Made by a program: the position numbers and the translations under genes. Positions 25,625-34,254 of a stretch of DNA of 64,000 nt are shown piece by piece; the stretch's first letter is position 1; every line of letters starts with the position of its first letter. Source of the stretch: Roseivirga sp. 4D4. Lineage in GTDB: Bacteria > Bacteroidota > Bacteroidia > Cytophagales > Cyclobacteriaceae. The notes below the pieces were generated by a model. The model worked only from the letters and a program-made list of their open reading frames with translations. It was not told the origin of the DNA and did not search any database. Location: the NCBI RefSeq assembly GCF_001747095.1, contig NZ_MDGP01000001.1:4075001-4139000 (forward strand). Reading direction: 5' to 3'.

Positions 25625-27312
25625 GGTTCGTAATAAGAGAATATCTATCATATCTGAAGGAAGATAAGGAGTTGGATTTCGTCTTATCTGAACTGTTACT
25701 AAGTATGAAAATCCCACCTCTAGTGAGGCCAGAAAAGGGTCGTCAAGACGGAGTAGATATAGCAGCGGTTGGAATTGATCCGGATGATAAATGTAAAAAA
25801 CTCTTCTTGTTTGTAGTAAAACAAGGTGATATATCAAGAGCTACTTGGGATGATGGTCAAAATTCAGTTAGGGCGTCTTTGAATGAATTGTTTGATGTCT
25901 ATTTGAATACACGAGTACAATCAAAACATAAGAGTCTTCCTGTTAAGGTTGTCGTTTCAACTAATGGTTATTTGAGTCAAAATGTTCAAGTCCCATGGGT
26001 GCAATACACCAATCAGCATACCAAAGGGAATTTAGAAGTAGAGTTTTGGAGCATAGATAAACTTACTACTCTCTGTGAAGAGTACTTTTTTGCGGAATCG
26101 CTATTTCCTTCGGAGCATGCCAGGCTTCTTCATAAGACATTGGCTTTTATAGAACTAAACGATTATGAGTTGAATCATTTTGATGAACTCATCGAACTAA
26201 CCCTTGAGAAGAAAGAATCAAAACGAGGAAGTGTAAAGCAGGTAAAGCTTCTAAACCTCTGTTTAAATATGATTTGGGTTTGGGGAAAGGAGCTTAACAA
26301 TCTCAAACCTGTTTTTAAGGCCTCAGAGATTTTGTTAATAAAAACATGGTACTGGTTAGAAACTCGAAACTTTCTTAGCGAGAAGAAGATCACTACAGCT
26401 TTTCACGAGATTAGATATACTCATACAGAGATAGGGTTTGACTACTTTGCAAAACTTCAGCCATATTGTTCTGTAAAGCATTCGTTGAATAAAAGGTCGT
26501 TTAATTACTTCGATTACAGTCTAGTTGTTTGGGAGCAAATTGGTATTATATCGAGCATTGGTTTATCAATGTTTTATGAAGCTGAAGCACAAGCATATGT
26601 AGCTGGAAAGAAGACCCCTTTAATCCAAACATACCTACAAAACTCAGCTGTAATTGCAGAGTCGTTATTTCATCTAATAGATAACAATCCACCATCTCTC
26701 AATCCCAATTATGATGAACACTGCATTGAGATAAATATGGGGCTCTTACTCTTGTATAAAACTGGTCACCATGATCTTGCAAGAAACTGGTTGAAAAAGT
26801 TAATTAGCATGACTGCTAATGCATATAGCATATATAGAGACTTTCCACTATTCTACACCAACGAAGAAAAACTCATTGAATCGCATTTCAAAGCTGAGAA
26901 AGAAGAGGTGGGTTCTTCCATACTATACACCGTTCTTTCTGAGTGGTGTGCGATTTTAGAGGTAGAGGAAGATTATAAAACTCTGAAAGAAATTATCGAG
27001 ACTTCATTTCCTGACCTTGATCTACAAATGTGGTATCCAGAACAAGAGACATATGAATTGTTGTTTAAGGGTAATGCATCAGGAGACTCAGGCACACTTC
27101 AGCATAGTATTCAATTACCGGCATCTCTTTCCGAATACAAAGAAGTTTTGAAAAAAGAGGTTGAACTTTTTAATTCTGAAAGGGATTTTGCTTTTTACAA
27201 TTCAGGATTTTATTACATGATTTACCTAATGTCTCGTCATTATCGAACGTATCTTTTTCCCCATTTATGGCGGAAATACTTAGAAACGCCAATACCTAGT
27301 AGACCATTTTAA
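25621..27312 (+). CDS. Restriction-endonuclease-like plus helical protein (563 aa)
   Basis: The first 120 residues resemble an Mrr-type PD-(D/E)XK domain: Glu24 on the first helix, GRQDGVDIAAVG with D46, then LFLFVVKQGDIS with K67. The position usually occupied by Glu or Gln two before the Lys is Val65, so activity is uncertain. The remaining 440 residues are helical, perhaps TPR-like (residues 330-430). It is translationally coupled to the upstream helical protein. It ends about 190 bp from the attachment core, a common cargo site for defence genes. I know no named system with this pairing. Confidence 0.6.
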   Translation: MRFVIREYLSYLKEDKELDFVLSELLLSMKIPPLVRPEKGRQDGVDIAAVGIDPDDKCKKLFLFVVKQGDISRATWDDGQNSVRASLNELFDVYLNTRVQSKHKSLPVKVVVSTNGYLSQNVQVPWVQYTNQHTKGNLEVEFWSIDKLTTLCEEYFFAESLFPSEHARLLHKTLAFIELNDYELNHFDELIELTLEKKESKRGSVKQVKLLNLCLNMIWVWGKELNNLKPVFKASEILLIKTWYWLETRNFLSEKKITTAFHEIRYTHTEIGFDYFAKLQPYCSVKHSLNKRSFNYFDYSLVVWEQIGIISSIGLSMFYEAEAQAYVAGKKTPLIQTYLQNSAVIAESLFHLIDNNPPSLNPNYDEHCIEINMGLLLLYKTGHHDLARNWLKKLISMTANAYSIYRDFPLFYTNEEKLIESHFKAEKEEVGSSILYTVLSEWCAILEVEEDYKTLKEIIETSFPDLDLQMWYPEQETYELLFKGNASGDSGTLQHSIQLPASLSEYKEVLKKEVELFNSERDFAFYNSGFYYMIYLMSRHYRTYLFPHLWRKYLETPIPSRPF

Positions 27313-27340
27313 AATTACTTACCTGATTTAAAATATATTT

Positions 27341-27376
27341 TTGGTGGGTTGAGGGATTTTGGTGGGTTGAGGGATA
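27341..27376 (+). repeat. Two-copy 18-bp tandem repeat
   Basis: The unit TTGGTGGGTTGAGGGAT(T/A) occurs twice in direct succession, 17 of 18 bases identical. It lies between the endonuclease-like gene and the right-end arm site. Two copies do not make an array, and it may be a replication slip or an accessory protein site. Confidence 0.7.
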
Positions 27377-27431
27377 ATTAGTTGTAAGAGAATCGGCCTA
27401 ACTTAGGTGTATGATTCGATTTGGATTCGGT

Positions 27432-27456
27432 AAAAACGTGCAGAAAACATGCAAGT
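27432..27456. promoter_or_regulatory. Integrase arm-type site, right end
   Basis: It matches the left-end site at 1960-1984 at 23 of 25 bases and has the same orientation relative to the + strand. It is 45 bp inside the right attachment core. Confidence 0.65.
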
Positions 27457-27463
27457 TAGAAAT

Positions 27464-27493
27464 AAAAAAAGCCAGTCACTTTCGTAACTGGCT
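27464..27493 (-). terminator. Terminator of tRNA-Asn
   Basis: On the reverse strand a 10-bp stem (one G-T pair) closes a GAAA tetraloop and is followed by seven T. It lies just downstream of the tRNA-Asn 3' end, so it belongs to the element side of the junction. Confidence 0.85.
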
Positions 27494-27501
27494 GTCTTTT
27501 A

Positions 27502-27547
27502 AGCTCCTCCTCTTGGACTCGAACCAAGGACCCTCTGATTAACAGTC
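27502..27547. repeat. attR: attachment core within tRNA-Asn
   Basis: The 46-bp core repeats 1816-1861. Here it is part of the complete tRNA, so integration restored a functional gene at this end. Confidence 0.9.
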
Positions 27548-27577
27548 AGATGCTCTAACCAACTGAGCTAAGGAGGA
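27504..27577 (-). tRNA. tRNA-Asn (GTT)
   Basis: The 74-nt reverse-strand cloverleaf has acceptor TCCTCCT/AGGAGGA, a D arm GCTC/GAGC, an anticodon arm TCTGA-CTGTTAA-TCAGA with anticodon GTT, and a T arm CTTGG-TTCGAGT-CCAAG. CCA is not encoded. It is the target site of the integrated element. Confidence 0.95.
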
Positions 27578-27644
27578 ATATGTAGTTTTTGCTGATTTTA
27601 ATTTGAACAGCTTCCTCAGAAACTTTCTGCCGAAATTGACTAAG

Positions 27645-27671
27645 CTCAGTTGACTGAGCCCTGCCGGCAGG
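27645..27671. repeat. Paired hairpins upstream of tRNA-Asn
   Basis: Two adjacent hairpins occur: CTCAG-TTGA-CTGAG (27645-27658) and the palindrome CCTGCCGGCAGG (27660-27671). The GC-rich palindrome resembles dispersed intergenic palindromes of Bacteroidota. There is no credible gene in 27578-27764, and the reverse-strand ORF that crosses the tRNA is spurious. Confidence 0.5.
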
Positions 27672-27764
27672 CAGGTCAGGAGGAATTTGATCCACTCATT
27701 TGCGAATCGGAGTGCAATATTAGCGGTTGGTTGAAAATAAACCAAACCCTTTTTGAGATTTTCA

Positions 27765-29030
27765 CTAAAAATTTAGATCAATCAAATTGAAGTAAACCGC
27801 CATGTAGATGAGCGCGAATACTGTAAGGAAGATTAATCCAATAATAGCCAGGTTTTTTAGCCAAGGTCTAGGCCTGAATTCAGCCTCAATTTGATTAGAC
27901 ATAATCACCTTATAATTGATAAATGCTATCACAGGAGCAATCACAAATGAGAGTGTCGTGGCAAGGTCGACAAGGTCTTTCAAGTTGGAAGAAAGTAGAA
28001 GAATAAAAAAGAATGAGACTATAGCTACCGTTGCCATCATCCAAGTGTAAGTTGTTCTCACTCCGGCCTCTTTGAAAAAGAGTAATCTCACGGTTTCTCC
28101 CATTGCTCTTCCAAAGCCATCTACCACCGTAATGGTAGTACTAAACATGGTGCTGAAAGCTGCCGTGGCAATAATCAGGTATGACCAACCCCCAAGCGCA
28201 TCCGTGAAAAGCGTAACCACCTGATCAGCAAAAACTGTTGAGTTTCCAGACAGTTCCACCCCCGAGCCGTACATGACATTGGCTCCTAGCGTAAGAAAGC
28301 AGATGGCCAGAATTGCTGTGACCCAATAGCCAAATTTAAAGTCAAAGAGTATTTCTTTTAGCTTCGGTCTATAGCCCGTTTGCTTCATCCGCTCTATAGC
28401 CCAAAGACTATTCCAAGTGGATAGATCAACCGCTGTAGGCATCCACCCCATAAGTGCGATTACGAAAATAATGCTGTTCCTTTCAGCCAGTTCCTTCGGA
28501 ATAAACCCTTCAATTGGTGTAGCTCGTCCTTTGACTACTGCCGCTATAAAAGCCACTAGGGTAGATACTAACAAGACTGTTCCTACAATCTTTAATAATG
28601 AGTCCAATAGACTGTACTTACCCACGGCCAGAATTAGAACGCAAAAGAGTAGGATGCCTCCAGAAACCCAGGCGGGATCAACAGTCAATCCTGTTAGGTT
28701 ATTAAGCATTCCAGCCGTTACAAAGGTTACCGCTGCCGTAACGGTGAACATGGATCCTAGGCTAAGGAGGAAATAAATCCAAAGCACCCACTTACCTTCA
28801 TTGAGGTAGCCTTCAAGCAAACTCTTTTTTGTTGCAGCAGCGTATCGAGATCCAAACTCAAAGAATGGATACTTAAAGACTAGAGCGGCCACTATAAAAA
28901 GAACTAAGCCATAGCCAAAGTCGGCACCTGCTCTTGTGGATTGCACCAAATGAGAAACACCAATGCACGTGCTGGCAAACAATATTCCGGGACCAAAGGC
29001 TTTAAGGAGATGCTTTCTTTCTGATGACAT
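27765..29030 (-). CDS. Nramp-family-like transporter (421 aa)
   Basis: This is an integral membrane protein with about 11 helices of the Nramp (LeuT) fold. The start FGPGILFASTCIGVSHL is in the place of the metal-binding DPGN motif, which is absent. The TM6 segment ALMGWMPTAVDLS keeps Met-Pro but lacks the usual His. Both changes suggest a substrate different from Mn2+/Fe2+, or a divergent subfamily. The gene stands alone next to the tRNA and is transcribed toward it. Confidence 0.85.
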   Translation of the reverse strand: MSSERKHLLKAFGPGILFASTCIGVSHLVQSTRAGADFGYGLVLFIVAALVFKYPFFEFGSRYAAATKKSLLEGYLNEGKWVLWIYFLLSLGSMFTVTAAVTFVTAGMLNNLTGLTVDPAWVSGGILLFCVLILAVGKYSLLDSLLKIVGTVLLVSTLVAFIAAVVKGRATPIEGFIPKELAERNSIIFVIALMGWMPTAVDLSTWNSLWAIERMKQTGYRPKLKEILFDFKFGYWVTAILAICFLTLGANVMYGSGVELSGNSTVFADQVVTLFTDALGGWSYLIIATAAFSTMFSTTITVVDGFGRAMGETVRLLFFKEAGVRTTYTWMMATVAIVSFFFILLLSSNLKDLVDLATTLSFVIAPVIAFINYKVIMSNQIEAEFRPRPWLKNLAIIGLIFLTVFALIYMAVYFNLIDLNF

Positions 29031-29209
29031 TGGCTGTAAAAAGTTGAGCTAAAATAGGTAATCGTTACTTGATCTCATATTCAACTTCTATGACTACTAA
29101 TGACATTATGGCTGTATTTTTTGAATAGAAGTCATAAAATAGGTCAAAATGACAGTAAAACATAGTGGTAATCGCATTGGTACGGTTTTGAATTATAGGG
29201 AGGCACAGA

Positions 29210-29659
29210 ATGAAAAAATTAAAACCTAGAAATATGAATACAGTAAGAAAAAACTCAGATTGGTTAATGCCAGCTACAATAGACAGATTTGTTGATCGTT
29301 TCTTCAATGAGTCCTTTGACCAAAGTAAGTCTGCATTTACGCCTCGAGCAGATGTGGCTGAAACGGATAGCGCATTTGAAATTCAAGTTGCAGTGCCAGG
29401 GCTAAATAAGAAAGATATCAGTATCGATCTTAAGGATGGTTACTTGACCATCAGTGGGGAAAGGAAATTCGAGAAGGAAGACAAATCAAAAAACTTCTAC
29501 TCCGTACAAACTCAGTATGGAACCTTTAAAAAGGCGTTTCAGTTACCTGATAGCGTAGTGGAAGAGAAGATTGAAGCATCTTATGAAAACGGTATTCTCA
29601 ATGTGTTAATACCAAAGGATGAGACAAAGAAATTAGTATCAAAAATAACCGTGAAGTAG
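29210..29659 (+). CDS. Hsp20 / alpha-crystallin small heat shock protein (149 aa)
   Basis: This ATP-independent holdase chaperone has an N-terminal arm (1-45), an alpha-crystallin domain (about 48-140) with PRADVAETDSAFEI, AVPGLNKKDI and the GILNVLIPK signature, and a short tail. The start has GGGAGG 7 bp upstream. It is a single-gene unit ended by a strong terminator. Heat or stress induction is likely from the family, but no specific operator was seen. Confidence 0.95.
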   Translation: MKKLKPRNMNTVRKNSDWLMPATIDRFVDRFFNESFDQSKSAFTPRADVAETDSAFEIQVAVPGLNKKDISIDLKDGYLTISGERKFEKEDKSKNFYSVQTQYGTFKKAFQLPDSVVEEKIEASYENGILNVLIPKDETKKLVSKITVK

Positions 29660-29684
29660 GTTAGTGTTGTTGAGGTTGATTAAG

Positions 29685-29715
29685 GGGCTCCGATTTATCG
29701 GAGCCCTCTTTTTTT
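29685..29715 (+). terminator. Terminator after hsp20
   Basis: A 9-bp GC-rich stem (GGGCTCCGA with TCGGAGCCC, loop TTTA) is followed by CTC and seven T. Confidence 0.92.
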
Positions 29716-29809
29716 GTTAAATCCGGTTAAATGCACCCTTATTTTCAATAAATTAGAACACCATGCCTTTCTCCTGCGTTAAATTTTCATTGGTCAAAAG
29801 CTTGTTACT

Positions 29810-31255
29810 ATGATTTCTAAGAGACAGTTCTTTATTGGTGTATTGGCTTCATCGCTTTTAGGTGGGCTTATTGTGTTGTTGGGTATGGGGCTCTTGGGTA
29901 GTAATAATTCAAATAACCCCGATGATTTTAGTCAAACGACTTCTTTGACCACATCACTTGGTGAAATTGATGAAACACCAAGGACTTATGTGGTACCAGA
30001 AGGCATCAACTTTATCAAAGCGTCCAGGTCTGCCGTACCAGCTGTGGTACATATAACGAATACTTCCGCACCTTCAGAGCGATCAGGTAGATGGTCAAAA
30101 TTGTTTGGAAGGGAAAGAAGAGTACGACAATCTACAGGCTCGGGTGTAATCATTTCTAATGACGGATATATTGCTACTAACTTTCATGTGGTAGAAGATG
30201 CCGATGAGTTGGAAGTTAGGTTGGACGATAATAGAAGACTCAGTGCTGAACTTGTCGGGACCGATCCTGATACAGATTTAGCCCTAATAAAGATCAAAGC
30301 AGGAAATCTTCCTTTTGTTGATTTCGGTGATTCTGATCAAGTAGAAATTGGAGAATGGGTCCTCGCAGTGGGTAATCCATTTGATCTAAATAATACAGTT
30401 ACTGCTGGTATTGTAAGCGCCAAGGCGCGAAATATCAATTTGATTAGTGGCAACAGAAATCGTTATGGTATTGAGTCATTCATACAGACCGATGCAGTAG
30501 TCAATAGAGGAAACAGCGGTGGTGCACTGGTAAACCTCGATGGTGATTTGATTGGTATTAATACGGCCATCGCCACTAATACTGGAACATTCAATGGTTA
30601 TTCTTTTGCGGTGCCTTCCATACTGGTCAAGAAAGTTATGGATGACCTCTTGGAATTTGGAGAGGTGCAGCGAGGATTGCTTGGTGTTGAAATTCGGGAC
30701 GCTGACGGTAGGTTCACAGATGAGCTTTCAGGTGTTCATATCCGAGGTGTAAACCCAGGCAGTGCAGCAGATAAGGCTGGCTTAAAAAATGACGATGTCA
30801 TCGTTGGCATAGATGATCGATCTATCAAAACGACTAGTGAGTTACAAGAGTTTGTGGCTCGTAAGCGGCCTGGTGATTTGATTTCGGTTAAGTTCAAAAG
30901 GGGAGGTGATGTGAAAGAAACTTCGCTTACACTTAGGAAGAAAGCGGAGTACCTGGCACGGACTCCCGATGAAATCAGCTTTACCTATAAGATTGAAGGG
31001 GCAATTTTTGCCGATATCACTGAGAGTATTAAGTATAGACTAAAAGTTGAAGGTGGAGTTCAAATGGTTGAGTTAGGAGAAGGCGCCTGGAAAGAAGCTG
31101 GTCTCAAAGACGGTTTTGTGATTACCAAAGTCGGAGATCAAGACATCGATAGTTTGGAAGAGTTTCAGTCAATTCTAGACAATAAAAAAAGGGACTTTTA
31201 TGTCATGGGGAAATACCCTGATGGAGAGAAAGAATATTTTAAGATTGACTGGTAA
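29810..31255 (+). CDS. HtrA/Deg-family periplasmic serine protease (481 aa)
   Basis: This is an envelope quality-control protease. A signal-anchor segment (8-30) is followed by a trypsin-like domain with the catalytic triad H126 (TNFHVVED), D156 (DTDLALIK) and S236 (GNSGGAL). A first PDZ domain (about 285-375) has GLLGVEI, and a shorter second PDZ-like domain forms the C-terminus (about 400-481, with GWKEAGLKDGFVITKVG-like layout). Length and order match Deg proteases. An independent unit between two terminators. Confidence 0.95.
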   Translation: MISKRQFFIGVLASSLLGGLIVLLGMGLLGSNNSNNPDDFSQTTSLTTSLGEIDETPRTYVVPEGINFIKASRSAVPAVVHITNTSAPSERSGRWSKLFGRERRVRQSTGSGVIISNDGYIATNFHVVEDADELEVRLDDNRRLSAELVGTDPDTDLALIKIKAGNLPFVDFGDSDQVEIGEWVLAVGNPFDLNNTVTAGIVSAKARNINLISGNRNRYGIESFIQTDAVVNRGNSGGALVNLDGDLIGINTAIATNTGTFNGYSFAVPSILVKKVMDDLLEFGEVQRGLLGVEIRDADGRFTDELSGVHIRGVNPGSAADKAGLKNDDVIVGIDDRSIKTTSELQEFVARKRPGDLISVKFKRGGDVKETSLTLRKKAEYLARTPDEISFTYKIEGAIFADITESIKYRLKVEGGVQMVELGEGAWKEAGLKDGFVITKVGDQDIDSLEEFQSILDNKKRDFYVMGKYPDGEKEYFKIDW

Positions 31256-31274
31256 AAGCCAAAGACAAAATATG

Positions 31275-31303
31275 AAACCTCGACATGTCGAGGTTTTTTT
31301 ATG
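31275..31303 (+). terminator. Terminator after htrA
   Basis: A perfect stem AAACCTCGAC/GTCGAGGTTT is closed by two bases (AT) and followed by T's; a central ATGT part may form the loop. Confidence 0.85.
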
Positions 31304-31382
31304 CCTGAGCATTTGTGCTTTCAGACTTTGTCCTCATCCAAAATTCCCGTAACTATGAGGTGTAAATAAAAACTATTAGGAA

Positions 31383-32933
31383 ATGGGAATTCAGCAGGAT
31401 TTTGGCATCGCAGATGCACTGCAAAAGCTTGGTGTAAAAGCGAGTAACAACGGGTCTTCAACTGGCTCTAATTCAATGGGCGGTGGGGAATCGATCTCGT
31501 CATATTCACCTGTCGATGGCGAATTGATCGGAGCGGTTACCTCGACTACTCGAGAAGAGTATGATACCATCATCAAGGCATCGCAAGGTGTTTTTAAGGA
31601 ATGGAGAGATATGCCAGCGCCAAAGCGTGGCGAAATCGTTCGTCAATTCGGTGATAAGCTGAGATTGTATAAGGACGACCTAGGTAAGCTGGTTTCATAT
31701 GAAATGGGCAAGTCCTATCAGGAAGGTCTTGGTGAGGTTCAGGAGATGATTGATATCTGTGATTTTGCAGTGGGTCTTTCTAGACAGTTGCATGGTTTGA
31801 CAATCAAGTCTGAACGCCCGGGCCACCATATGCAGGAGCAATGGCACCCACTAGGTATAGTAGGTATTATCTCAGCTTTCAACTTTCCTGTAGCAGTTTG
31901 GGCATGGAATACCGCCTTGGCTTGGATATGCGGTGATACGTGCGTTTGGAAGCCTTCGGAAAAGACGCCTTTATGTGGTGTTGCATGTCAGAATATTATT
32001 GCTGAAGTACTCAAAGAGAATGATCTTCCTGAGGGAATCTCCTGTATGATCAATGGAGACTACAAAGTAGGTGAAATGATGACTTCCGATCCACGTGTGC
32101 CTCTTGTGTCTGCTACAGGTTCTATCCGAATGGGAAAAATTGTAGGCAGGGCGGTAGCTGAAAGATTAGGAAAATCCATCCTTGAGTTGGGCGGAAATAA
32201 CGCCATTATCATTACTCCTGAGGCTGATCTCAAGATGACCGTGATTGGCAGTGTATTTGGAGCTGTTGGTACTGCAGGGCAGCGGTGCACATCTACTCGT
32301 AGACTAATTATTCACGAGTCTATTTATGATAAAGTGAAAAATGCACTGACGGATGCTTATGCGCAGCTGAGAATTGGTAATCCATTGGATGAGAACAATC
32401 ATGTGGGTCCGTTGATCGATACTGATGCTGTGGCTAACTATAATGCTGCTATTGAGAAGGCTAAGTCAGAAGGTGGAAATGTGCTAATCGAAGGAGGTGT
32501 ATTAGAAGGTGCTGGTTATGAAAGTGGGTGCTACGTGAAACCATGCATTATCGAGGCCAAGAATGAATTTGAAATTGTTCAAGATGAGACATTCGCCCCT
32601 ATCCTATATCTCTTGAAGTATAGTGGAGATGTGAATGATGCCATTGATTTACAAAATGGCGTAGCACAGGGCTTGTCATCAGCAATCATGACCAATAATG
32701 TTCAGGAGGCACATCAATTCCTTTCTGCAGCAGGATCTGACTGTGGTATTGCCAATGTGAACATTGGAACCTCAGGTGCCGAAATTGGTGGTGCTTTTGG
32801 TGGAGAAAAAGAAACAGGTGGAGGTAGAGAGTCTGGTTCTGATGCTTGGAAAGCATACATGCGCAGACAAACCAATACGCTGAATTATACTACTGAGCTA
32901 CCACTGGCACAAGGAATCAAGTTTGACCTATAA
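31383..32933 (+). CDS. ALDH7-type aldehyde dehydrogenase (516 aa)
   Basis: This NAD-dependent dehydrogenase resembles alpha-aminoadipic semialdehyde / piperideine-6-carboxylate dehydrogenase (antiquitin group), an enzyme of lysine breakdown. The catalytic Cys is C302 in [10 protein letters not shown] and the general base is E268 in ILELGGNN. The [10 protein letters not shown] and WKPSEKTPL motifs mark the NAD fold. A flexible Ser/Gly-rich stretch at 22-40 is unusual but harmless. It stands alone, so the substrate rests on family resemblance. Confidence 0.9.
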   Translation: MGIQQDFGIADALQKLGVKASNNGSSTGSNSMGGGESISSYSPVDGELIGAVTSTTREEYDTIIKASQGVFKEWRDMPAPKRGEIVRQFGDKLRLYKDDLGKLVSYEMGKSYQEGLGEVQEMIDICDFAVGLSRQLHGLTIKSERPGHHMQEQWHPLGIVGIISAFNFPVAVWAWNTALAWICGDTCVWKPSEKTPLCGVACQNIIAEVLKENDLPEGISCMINGDYKVGEMMTSDPRVPLVSATGSIRMGKIVGRAVAERLGKSILELGGNNAIIITPEADLKMTVIGSVFGAVGTAGQRCTSTRRLIIHESIYDKVKNALTDAYAQLRIGNPLDENNHVGPLIDTDAVANYNAAIEKAKSEGGNVLIEGGVLEGAGYESGCYVKPCIIEAKNEFEIVQDETFAPILYLLKYSGDVNDAIDLQNGVAQGLSSAIMTNNVQEAHQFLSAAGSDCGIANVNIGTSGAEIGGAFGGEKETGGGRESGSDAWKAYMRRQTNTLNYTTELPLAQGIKFDL

Positions 32934-32955
32934 GAAAGGTCAGCAGCGTTTGAAA

Positions 32956-33672
32956 TTAGGAAGAGGCGTCAATGACGCCTTTTTCTTTTAGCAGGTCTTT
33001 ATAAATCATTCTGAACTCGGAATCTTCTTTTTCGATAGAGGTGATACTGACTGTCTGAACTACTCCATTTCGATTCATAACAAAGTCATTCCATGCATCA
33101 CCTTTACCTCCGAAATGATGAAATTCCATAATTGCCCTTTGAGTAAAGGCTTGCTGATTTATCGCCCATTTTTCAAACCAAGACTTGCGTTCAACTCTCA
33201 CTGGTTCGGGGTACAGTGTGCTAGAAGACCAAATGAAAGACTCGTTCGCATCTAGCGTTCTTGAATGGAGCTGATTTTCATCCCAAATAAGTTCGTTAAG
33301 CTTTACCCCCTCAATTGTAGATTCTACAATCACAAAAGTAAAGGGTTCCATGCCTTGGAATACGAAATTGTTCTCAAATGAACTCAAATCCCCGAATTCG
33401 AAAAACTGCAAAACCATCTGCCCTCTGCTCAATCGATAGGGTGGCGTGTGGCTGTGCTTCTCGAAACCTCCATTGAGAAGGCAAACGGTATATCTGTTTT
33501 TGTCCGTAGCGATCCAGGTACCTCCGGCTAAGGGATCCTTTGGATAATAAATAGTAGTGCCCGCGACAAGGTATGCTTCAGGGGCAAGAGCTGCTCTTTT
33601 CGGTGTTTCGTCTCGATTTGAAGTTAGAATGTACCTGTCGTTCCCTTTCGGTAGAAAAGTTACTGTACACAT
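32956..33672 (-). CDS. NRDE (TANGO2-like) protein (238 aa)
   Basis: This protein has the family mark Cys2 at the N-terminus (MCTVTFLP) followed by LTSNRDETPKR, from which NRDE is named, and a GGTWIATDKN box. It has an Ntn-hydrolase-like fold in related proteins. The biochemical role is unsettled; the eukaryotic TANGO2 is linked to lipid or haem handling. The start overlaps the end of the DinB gene by 13 bp, so they form an operon. Confidence 0.88.
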   Translation of the reverse strand: MCTVTFLPKGNDRYILTSNRDETPKRAALAPEAYLVAGTTIYYPKDPLAGGTWIATDKNRYTVCLLNGGFEKHSHTPPYRLSRGQMVLQFFEFGDLSSFENNFVFQGMEPFTFVIVESTIEGVKLNELIWDENQLHSRTLDANESFIWSSSTLYPEPVRVERKSWFEKWAINQQAFTQRAIMEFHHFGGKGDAWNDFVMNRNGVVQTVSITSIEKEDSEFRMIYKDLLKEKGVIDASS

Positions 33673-34175
33673 GGTTTATCCTTCTCGTATTTGATAGTCG
33701 AATATGCAATACCAAAGCCCTCAGGAATGTTGACATTAGCGAATTCACTTAAGATGGCAATTTTGATGATCGCCATATGGTGAATAGCATGCTCAATATT
33801 GTACTGTAGTTCGCGATAGTAAGAGGTTACAATCTCGATTGGGTCTTCCTTGTCCAGGCTATAATTCGCCTTAAGTTTTAAGGAGCTGTCAGATGCAATT
33901 TTTTCAATTTCCAACTTCAAGGAGTTCATTTTCTCAATGGCCATTAAGCGGTTTTCCTCGATTACACGATCATGACTTCTTTGGTCATAATTCACTTCGC
34001 CACAGTTGATTCCCAGGATCATTAAATCATAAAACTCAATGATATGCCTGATGTGCTTGCCAATGGTGTTATCAGATAAAACCTTTAATGGTTGTCTGAA
34101 AGCCTGATCTTGTAACTGCTCAGAGACCTGAATAAGTTGGTCTAAAATTTTAGCCGAAACGTGCTTTAATTGCAT
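33660..34175 (-). CDS. DinB-superfamily protein (171 aa)
   Basis: This is a four-helix DinB-like protein. Conserved histidines in IGKHIRHIIEFYD and NIEHAIHHMAII fit the metal-binding triad of the family. Members are probable metal-dependent enzymes or thiol transferases; bacillithiol transferases belong here, and the window also contains a YpdA-type bacillithiol reductase. The function is not proven. It is first in an operon with the NRDE gene. Confidence 0.8.
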   Translation of the reverse strand: MQLKHVSAKILDQLIQVSEQLQDQAFRQPLKVLSDNTIGKHIRHIIEFYDLMILGINCGEVNYDQRSHDRVIEENRLMAIEKMNSLKLEIEKIASDSSLKLKANYSLDKEDPIEIVTSYYRELQYNIEHAIHHMAIIKIAILSEFANVNIPEGFGIAYSTIKYEKDKPCVQ

Positions 34176-34254
34176 CTAATGTTGTTTTTTAACCAATGAT
34201 AGAGCCAAATGTAAGTAATATATACGGAAGTTTAACTGTGTCTCAGAGTGGAAA

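Larger units (their letters stand above)
1816..27547. mobile_element. Integrative mobilizable element in tRNA-Asn
   Basis: The element is bounded by 46-bp direct repeats (45 of 46 identical): 1816-1861 and the 3' part of the intact tRNA-Asn at 27502-27547. Just inside each end is a near-identical 25-bp arm-type site. A tyrosine recombinase gene lies next to the left end. The element encodes a second integrase, regulators, RadC-like, MobC, relaxase and VirD4-type coupling protein, but I see no VirB4, pilus or mating-channel genes. It probably needs a helper conjugation channel. Cargo includes Hachiman and several uncharacterised operons. Confidence 0.85.

Noticed and set aside
27341..27376. 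Possible start of a CRISPR or iteron array
   Set aside because: Only two contiguous units without spacers, and no cas or rep gene in the window.
27539..27745. Reverse-strand 68-codon ORF across tRNA-Asn
   Set aside because: It is translated straight through the 5' half of the tRNA and the hairpins upstream; no family and no ribosome site.
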